A stretch of DNA of 64,000 nucleotides from Deltaproteobacteria bacterium (GTDB lineage Bacteria; Bdellovibrionota; FAC87; UBA2466): contig JACPWY010000024.1 in NCBI GenBank assembly GCA_016196825.1, forward strand, positions 30,135 to 94,134. The letters run 5' to 3'. Under the pieces are notes generated by a model, which saw only the letters and a list, made by a program, of their open reading frames with translations, did no database searches and was not told where the DNA came from. A program made the translations under genes and the position numbers. Positions 59,383 through 64,000 of this stretch are shown one piece after another. The first letter of the stretch is position 1, and every line of letters starts with the position of its first letter.

Positions 59383-59555
59383 TGGGTCTCTCAGAAATTA
59401 TCTTTATTGCGTGCCTCATAGCCCTTTTCTTGAGTTACCGGAAGTTGCCGTTTATTGGCAGTTACCTCGCTAATACAATCAAAGGTTTTAAAGAAGGTCT
59501 CAAAGAGGAAAAGAGACCCGAGAAGGACATTACCCCTCCGAAGAAAGAGGGTTAG
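59382..59555 (+). CDS. Small TatA/TatE-like protein
   Basis: 57 aa: one N-terminal hydrophobic helix (MGLSEIIFIACLIALFLSY) followed by RKLPFIGSYLANTIKGFKEG and a charged tail. It aligns without gaps with the TatA of this window (hinge, then KRLP, then amphipathic helix ending in FKK), but the conserved FG of the hinge is FL. The start ATG shares its A with the polyferredoxin stop (TGATG), so translation is coupled. It is below the usual ORF length cutoff. It probably helps insert the preceding protein through its internal twin-arginine segment. Its stop overlaps the convergent gene's stop. Confidence 0.75.
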   Translation: MGLSEIIFIACLIALFLSYRKLPFIGSYLANTIKGFKEGLKEEKRPEKDITPPKKEG

Positions 59556-61159
59556 GCCCGGCCGAAGGTCGATTGCTTTTGCGAGCGGCCGCAGACGACG
59601 TGCAAGATCCCACAAAGAGCCGCTGTCGAGACAGTCACCCACACGGCGCCACCGGGAAACCAAGACAGCGGCAGGAACACGGACCAGACAGTGAAAAAGA
59701 TCATTCCTTGACCCAAAACTAGCACCCAAGCCCACCGCCCCAAAACATCGATGAGACAAAATGCAGACCCAATGAGAACCAGAAGGGGCAGCACATAGGA
59801 GCCCTGGTGCAAGACGGCTCCGTCAGGGCCAAAGAGAAGTGTGATCCATAGAGCGAGAGTCACGCCACACAATAACCCCAGAATGCGCCATTCCCTGCCA
59901 CCCAAGCCTAAGAGAAGAAGCACCAATCCAATGTTGAGAATCCCAAGCGTGTGAAAGAGGCTAAAGAACTGGGCCTCTCGTATAGATAGGAGCGGCCCTG
60001 TGACCCAGATGGAAAAAGGTTTAGCGTTCCAAAGACGTGCAAGGTTGCGAGCCTTATACTCAACAATCGTGTGAAGCGGGGTCTCAGAGTAGGCATCGAT
60101 TATGGCGCGACCAGTGGACCGCGAGTCGGCCGGTTCCGTCCCCGCCAGGTGCATCTTCTCAAGCCGATTCCCCGGCGGATCATAGAGACCCTTGTAGAGA
60201 TACCACGGCATCAGCAGGGCGCCAGCGGCAGCCGCAAATAATAAAACACGTTTCCAGGAAAAATCTCTCAGCATCAACACGCCGAGACCCAGAGTCGGAA
60301 ATGCCGACCCCCCATGGGAAAGGAGCGCCAGCCCAACAAGAGCACCGGCCAACGCCGGAAGCGCTGTCGCGTGAAAAAGCCACAGACTCAACCCAAGAAT
60401 GAAGAACGAAGCCGCCAAAAGCTTAGGCCAGACGTAGATTGTGTTGAGATAACAAAACCCCGAAAGAAGGAGAATGAGAAACACAGTCCCTATCGCGCCG
60501 TCCGTTCTCCCGAGCGCTCGGCCAAGGAAGAACAGCGCGAGAATCCAGAATGCTTGAAGGAGACACCCAGTCACCTGGTACCCCATAGCGTGGAGACCGG
60601 GCAGGTCGGCGAGAGGCCGCACTAGGAGAAAGACTCCCGCCTGAAGCGGCGGCCGGTCACTCCCGTGCCAGTCTGAATCGAGCATCCGCGCGTCCTCACC
60701 ATGGGCCAGCTTTTCAGCAAGCATGAACGGCAAGAAATTGTCGTGGGGCATGTGAAAGCCCCCAATCTCGCGCGCCGCCAAAGCCCCACTGTCGCGCGGC
60801 TCACCCTTGAGATTGAGCGCGTTGTAAAAGAGCGGCGCCACGAGCACGAGAAGAAGAGGCAGCCCCAAATCGCCTAGCCCGCGCCGCAATCGCGGGACAC
60901 CCCACCCCAAAGACGCAACAATGACGACTGCGCTCATCACCTTTCCTAAAAGCGGGCTCATCCAATAGGCAAAGAAGGCAACGTATCCCAAGATTCCCAC
61001 CGTCGCCGCCAGAAGTGGAATGCGCAAGGCAGGGTTTAGTTTCTTCTCGAATCGATCACAAACCCACAGGCCCGGAGAGACGAGACATAGCCCGACAAAT
61101 ACCGATAGCAGCGTGAAATTGAGAACCCGGCCAAGGACAATAAGCGCCTCTGTGAGCAT
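59552..61159 (-). CDS. Polytopic membrane protein, possible GT-C glycosyltransferase
   Basis: 535 aa from ATG 61159 (TTG 61162 would add one residue) with about 12 transmembrane helices. EIGGFHMPHDNFLPFMLAEKLAHG and DSDWHGSDRPPLQAGVFLL form periplasmic loops with acidic and His residues, as in GT-C proteins. Family assignment is tentative. The start lies 3 nt after the stop of the upstream gene, so the two are coupled. The stop overlaps the TatA-like stop by 3-4 bp, making that pair convergent. Confidence 0.7.
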   Translation of the reverse strand: MLTEALIVLGRVLNFTLLSVFVGLCLVSPGLWVCDRFEKKLNPALRIPLLAATVGILGYVAFFAYWMSPLLGKVMSAVVIVASLGWGVPRLRRGLGDLGLPLLLVLVAPLFYNALNLKGEPRDSGALAAREIGGFHMPHDNFLPFMLAEKLAHGEDARMLDSDWHGSDRPPLQAGVFLLVRPLADLPGLHAMGYQVTGCLLQAFWILALFFLGRALGRTDGAIGTVFLILLLSGFCYLNTIYVWPKLLAASFFILGLSLWLFHATALPALAGALVGLALLSHGGSAFPTLGLGVLMLRDFSWKRVLLFAAAAGALLMPWYLYKGLYDPPGNRLEKMHLAGTEPADSRSTGRAIIDAYSETPLHTIVEYKARNLARLWNAKPFSIWVTGPLLSIREAQFFSLFHTLGILNIGLVLLLLGLGGREWRILGLLCGVTLALWITLLFGPDGAVLHQGSYVLPLLVLIGSAFCLIDVLGRWAWVLVLGQGMIFFTVWSVFLPLSWFPGGAVWVTVSTAALCGILHVVCGRSQKQSTFGRA

Positions 61160-61162
61160 CAA

Positions 61163-62464
61163 TTAGCTCTTCGAATGAAAAAGGTTGAGCCGATGTTCCT
61201 TCAGGAACTGGAGCTTTTCATTTAAGTGCGTAACTGGTGGTGCTGGGTAGACATCGACACCCGTTTCCTTCGAGCACGCATCAATGTTTTCCTTCTGACG
61301 GTAACACTCAGCCCACTCAGCGCGTTTCGCCATCATCCCAGGCACTCGACGGAAAAAGATCGGCGTTGTCACAAAGTCATTCACCACAAGCATGACGAGA
61401 AGGCCCCAGAGAAGTCGCGTTTTCAGATGCCCTTCAGCGTGCATCACGCCGTAACAATAAAGCGCAAGGATCGCCGGCATAAGAAAGGGAATGTAGCGCG
61501 ACGTCAGCGCAGCGCCGACTCCGATGCAGGCCCGACCGATGGCGAGATTCACCGAAAAGGCTGCCGCGTAGGCCAAGAGAAACGTCAGAACAAAGGCCTT
61601 ATTCTGAATAGTGCGCGTAAAGAGGCGAACAAGAAAAGACGCCACAATGAGGCCGATGACGATCGGGATGGCCCGGTGGTTGTACACCCCGATGGCCGAC
61701 GCCATCTGACCACCGAGAAATAGGACATAACGCCAGGGCTTCGGGTCTGGAAACACAAAACACTCGGCCGAGGGAATACTGCGGTAATTAGTGAAAAAGA
61801 GCCCCAAGAAAAGGAGCGACGCTACCACACTCCCAGCCAAGAGCCACCCACTCCTGGGGTCTTTGCGCGCATACCAGAATTGCGCTGAAAAGATCACAGG
61901 GCCAATGAGGCCGAGACAAATGCCAAATCCAGTGAAGGTTGCTAGTCCATCGACAACCACTAGCACCATCTGCCTTCCCACACTCGCGGGATAGGAGAGG
62001 GCCAGCGCAAATATCAAGACCAGCATCAGGGGTATAGCCCCATGAGCAAGGTTCACCGTCCCAAAGAGAGCCTCCCAAATTGAGATCCTTAAGAAGATGA
62101 GCGCAATGAGCGCATCTGTGTAGTGCCACCGCCCCGAGAGCCGCCGTTTGAGCCACAGCGCAAGCCCCGCCGAAAACACAAAAAACCCAGTGCACGCAAA
62201 CGATTCTACTCTCGTGTCCCAGCCCGAAAGTGAGTCGATGGCCTTCATCACAAGCCCACCCAACCCCTGCCGATGAGGCCCGTGTTGCCAGCGAAAAAGA
62301 TCTACGAGACCAGTGTTATTGAAATAGGCCTCGTAGAAATCCCAGTGGTCCCAAAAGAGCAGGTTCACACTGTGCTCGGCGACGTAGGAGAAGAGCCTCA
62401 CGGAGAGAAGCGCAAAGACCAACCCGATAACCCAGGGCGGCGATATCCGTCGCAAAATCGGCAT
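61163..62464 (-). CDS. Polytopic membrane protein of unknown function, GT-C-like
   Basis: 433 aa with about ten transmembrane helices. The first loop has LLFWDHWDFYEAYF, an acidic and aromatic motif where GT-C enzymes hold their catalytic Asp. The C-terminal periplasmic tail has Cys residues (ECYRQKENIDACSKE). It resembles the gene at 46973 in layout (helical body, acidic first loop, short C-terminal tail). It forms a two-gene operon with 59552-61159. A role in envelope glycosylation is inferred. Confidence 0.65.
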   Translation of the reverse strand: MPILRRISPPWVIGLVFALLSVRLFSYVAEHSVNLLFWDHWDFYEAYFNNTGLVDLFRWQHGPHRQGLGGLVMKAIDSLSGWDTRVESFACTGFFVFSAGLALWLKRRLSGRWHYTDALIALIFLRISIWEALFGTVNLAHGAIPLMLVLIFALALSYPASVGRQMVLVVVDGLATFTGFGICLGLIGPVIFSAQFWYARKDPRSGWLLAGSVVASLLFLGLFFTNYRSIPSAECFVFPDPKPWRYVLFLGGQMASAIGVYNHRAIPIVIGLIVASFLVRLFTRTIQNKAFVLTFLLAYAAAFSVNLAIGRACIGVGAALTSRYIPFLMPAILALYCYGVMHAEGHLKTRLLWGLLVMLVVNDFVTTPIFFRRVPGMMAKRAEWAECYRQKENIDACSKETGVDVYPAPPVTHLNEKLQFLKEHRLNLFHSKS

Positions 62465-62531
62465 GAAGGCGATGAAAGCATAAGAGAAACCCCTTGGCGA
62501 GCGCTAACGAAGGCACCCGCGTTGGACGCGC

Positions 62532-63851
62532 CTATTCGCCTTTGGCGACGAATTTTTTCCAGATTGCGGGGACGAGTGAGGGAGTCCGTTGAGCCGTTGC
62601 TGGGCGGCGGATGCTGATCACATTCCCCGCCACCTTCGGCGCTGAGAAGAGCTCGCGATAGATAGATCTGGGGTCCACGCCACGGCCCGTGCGCAGAATT
62701 TCCTCTACCTCCATGACCATCTCGGGGTTGCCACAGATGTAGAAATCGGTGTCGTGCCAGGTCCACGTAGCAGGGAGACTTCGCAAGTAATCGGTCACGC
62801 GGCCCCTAAATCCATTGAACCCCGCCGTCGGGTGGCTGACCGCGCGGACAACCTCTATGCCAATCTCTTCGATCTCATCGCGATAGAGGATCTCATCCTC
62901 CGTGCGGCTACCGGCAACAAACACCACGTGTTTGGGGCGCACCACTTGGTAAAACTCTCGGTCAAAGACCATCGAACGAAACGGCGCGATCCCCGTGGCG
63001 GTGGAGATGAAGACAATATTGCGTCCCGGTTTGGATTTCATCGTGAAGTGGCCGTAGGGGGCTGCGGCTTGGAACGTGTCGCCCACTTTGAGGCCTGCGA
63101 GATAGGTGCTGCCGAGGCCGCCGGGGACGACCTTTACACACAGCTCGTAACCAACGTTGGTTTCATCGGGAGCGCTTGCGATGGAATAGCAGCGCTTGGC
63201 AGACCCCCTGCCGTTTTGAGCCGGGATTACGACCGAGATGAACTGGCCGGCCCTAAAGGTAAACCGCTTTGAGGTGGAAAACCTCAGGCGGAACGTGGTG
63301 GGAGACATCCAGGCAAACTCTTCAATCCGGCAGCTCAGGTTGATCGCATACACCATATAGGAGAGACAGAGCAGAGATCGTGCCAGGATAACTCTAAGCG
63401 TGTGGTCAGGTCGCCCAATGTTTAGCCGAGTGGCAAGGCTTCTCGACACAATGGGAGAAAGCTCTGTTGGGCAGAGACACTTAAATGAGAAGTGATCAAC
63501 GATGCGACAATGCCACTCCTTGGGCACTCGGGGGGCTCTTTCTTTTAAAAGTTGGCGATCAGGCAATACCGGTAGTTTGGGCGATCGATGAGTGGCAGGG
63601 CTAAGGACGACGCGCGAGGTGAATTGAGTTGATTGCCGGGGAACTGGCTCGATAAGAATGCGAGCGTCCGCTGGCTCGGGAGTGGAGGTGGGGTGGGTGC
63701 CTTTGGCGACGCCTCTTGCTGTCGCATGGAAGAGGAGCCACTCCATTTCTTGGTTGGCGATAGTCCGATCCGGTCCGGGGCTCACGATGGTCGGCGCCGT
63801 CCAATGTCGGATCATTTCCATGAATAGATTTGCTTTCGCGATGGGATCCAT
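62532..63851 (-). CDS. Ferredoxin reductase-like FAD/NAD(P) oxidoreductase with an unassigned N-terminal region
   Basis: The C-terminal 270 residues form an FNR module: the FAD motif RCYSIAS, NAD(P) motifs STATGIAPFRSM and FYICGNPEMV, and a short tail. About residues 1-165 match nothing I recognise. I keep them because the frame is open for 495 nt, the third codon positions look coding-like, and the A+T-rich likely promoter starts only above 63851. ATG 63356 (MVYAINLSC) is the alternative start if the long N-terminus is an artefact. No ribosome site supports either. It probably reduces a ferredoxin or acts on an iron-sulfur partner. Confidence 0.7.
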   Translation of the reverse strand: MDPIAKANLFMEMIRHWTAPTIVSPGPDRTIANQEMEWLLFHATARGVAKGTHPTSTPEPADARILIEPVPRQSTQFTSRVVLSPATHRSPKLPVLPDRQLLKERAPRVPKEWHCRIVDHFSFKCLCPTELSPIVSRSLATRLNIGRPDHTLRVILARSLLCLSYMVYAINLSCRIEEFAWMSPTTFRLRFSTSKRFTFRAGQFISVVIPAQNGRGSAKRCYSIASAPDETNVGYELCVKVVPGGLGSTYLAGLKVGDTFQAAAPYGHFTMKSKPGRNIVFISTATGIAPFRSMVFDREFYQVVRPKHVVFVAGSRTEDEILYRDEIEEIGIEVVRAVSHPTAGFNGFRGRVTDYLRSLPATWTWHDTDFYICGNPEMVMEVEEILRTGRGVDPRSIYRELFSAPKVAGNVISIRRPATAQRTPSLVPAIWKKFVAKGE

Positions 63852-63856
63852 ATTTT

Positions 63857-64000
63857 GGCGAAAAAGTATTCAGAAACTGTTGACGGAATTTCGGTGTGGC
63901 TCGGTTCTGTCGACTGTAAGACTTTGGAATCAGACAATTTTTTGAAGTGATATTTTCTCCTTTTGCAAAACTATCCATTTTCTGTCGCCATATTGCGATT
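63857..64000. promoter_or_regulatory. A+T-rich promoter region at the window edge
   Basis: The base composition switches here from G+C-rich coding DNA to A+T-rich sequence (e.g. CAATTTTTTGAAGTGATATTTT near 63936). This supports a leftward promoter for the gene starting at 63851. I cannot place -35 and -10 boxes with confidence. Confidence 0.35.

Noticed and set aside
63601..63978. 125-codon leftward frame at the window end
   Set aside because: It overlaps the longer oxidoreductase frame out of register, and its Arg/Pro/His-rich translation looks like a shadow frame.

Overview
The window (about 56-58% G+C by eye) reads as chromosome of a Gram-negative, diderm, predatory-lineage-like bacterium, most likely Bdellovibrionota or a related former deltaproteobacterial group. 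The pointers are a TIGR02147-type regulator paired with a secreted protein, many lipoproteins and Sec-secreted proteins of unknown function, a TIGR03545/TIGR03546 pair, type IV pilus minor pilins next to a VWA lipoprotein, and very large secreted TPR proteins. No tRNA, rRNA, CRISPR array or intact transposase was found.

Layout. 0-11 kb is a housekeeping block: the 5' end of an aldehyde dehydrogenase, tilS, ftsH, a secreted protein with its TIGR02147 regulator on the opposite strand, then cdaA-cdaR-glmM-nnr-tsaE (cyclic di-AMP, cell-wall precursor, metabolite repair and tRNA modification). 11-14.4 kb holds a NUDIX hydrolase, a glycosyltransferase and a methyltransferase-like protein. 14.4-23.3 kb is a leftward pilus-tip cluster: VWA lipoprotein, Gly/Ser-rich EF-hand lipoprotein, PilX-, PilV- and PilW-like pseudopilins, and a second EF-hand secreted protein. 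23.5-36.3 kb holds a PilZ protein, a 1,324-residue TPR protein, a cupredoxin lipoprotein, pgsA, TIGR03546/03545, a PYROXD2-like oxidoreductase and a membrane TPR protein. 37-41.4 kb is a biotin operon (bioF-bioD-bioA) ending in an unassigned ferritin-like protein, then a FolM-like reductase. 42-51 kb is mixed accessory sequence: secreted proteins, a vapBC-type toxin-antitoxin pair, a Crp/Fnr regulator, membrane proteins, a Gre-like factor, a serine protease, and a four-helix-bundle (23S rRNA IVS-type) ORF inside a 41-bp inverted repeat. 51.7-59.6 kb couples selenocysteine incorporation (selA-selB) and Tat export (tatA-tatC) with a divergent redox cluster: apbE, an FMN-binding protein, a NapH/NapG-like polyferredoxin with an internal twin-arginine segment, and an unlisted 57-residue TatA-like protein. 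59.5-64 kb ends with two polytopic membrane proteins and a ferredoxin reductase-like protein.

The strongest unexplained signal is five long palindromic elements of 175-205 bp, in two sequence families (A: 27905-28106, 30307-30483, 55939-56113; B: 55483-55685, 57631-57835). They have near-perfect terminal inverted repeats, TTA, TTAA or TTAG target duplications in most copies, and a conserved core. Each sits within about 20 nt of a start or stop codon, including inside the tatA-tatC operon. In family A the outer arms differ between copies but stay self-complementary while the core is kept, which points to a selected or templated hairpin. The second most interesting signal is the Tat-linked polyferredoxin module beside tatA and tatC.
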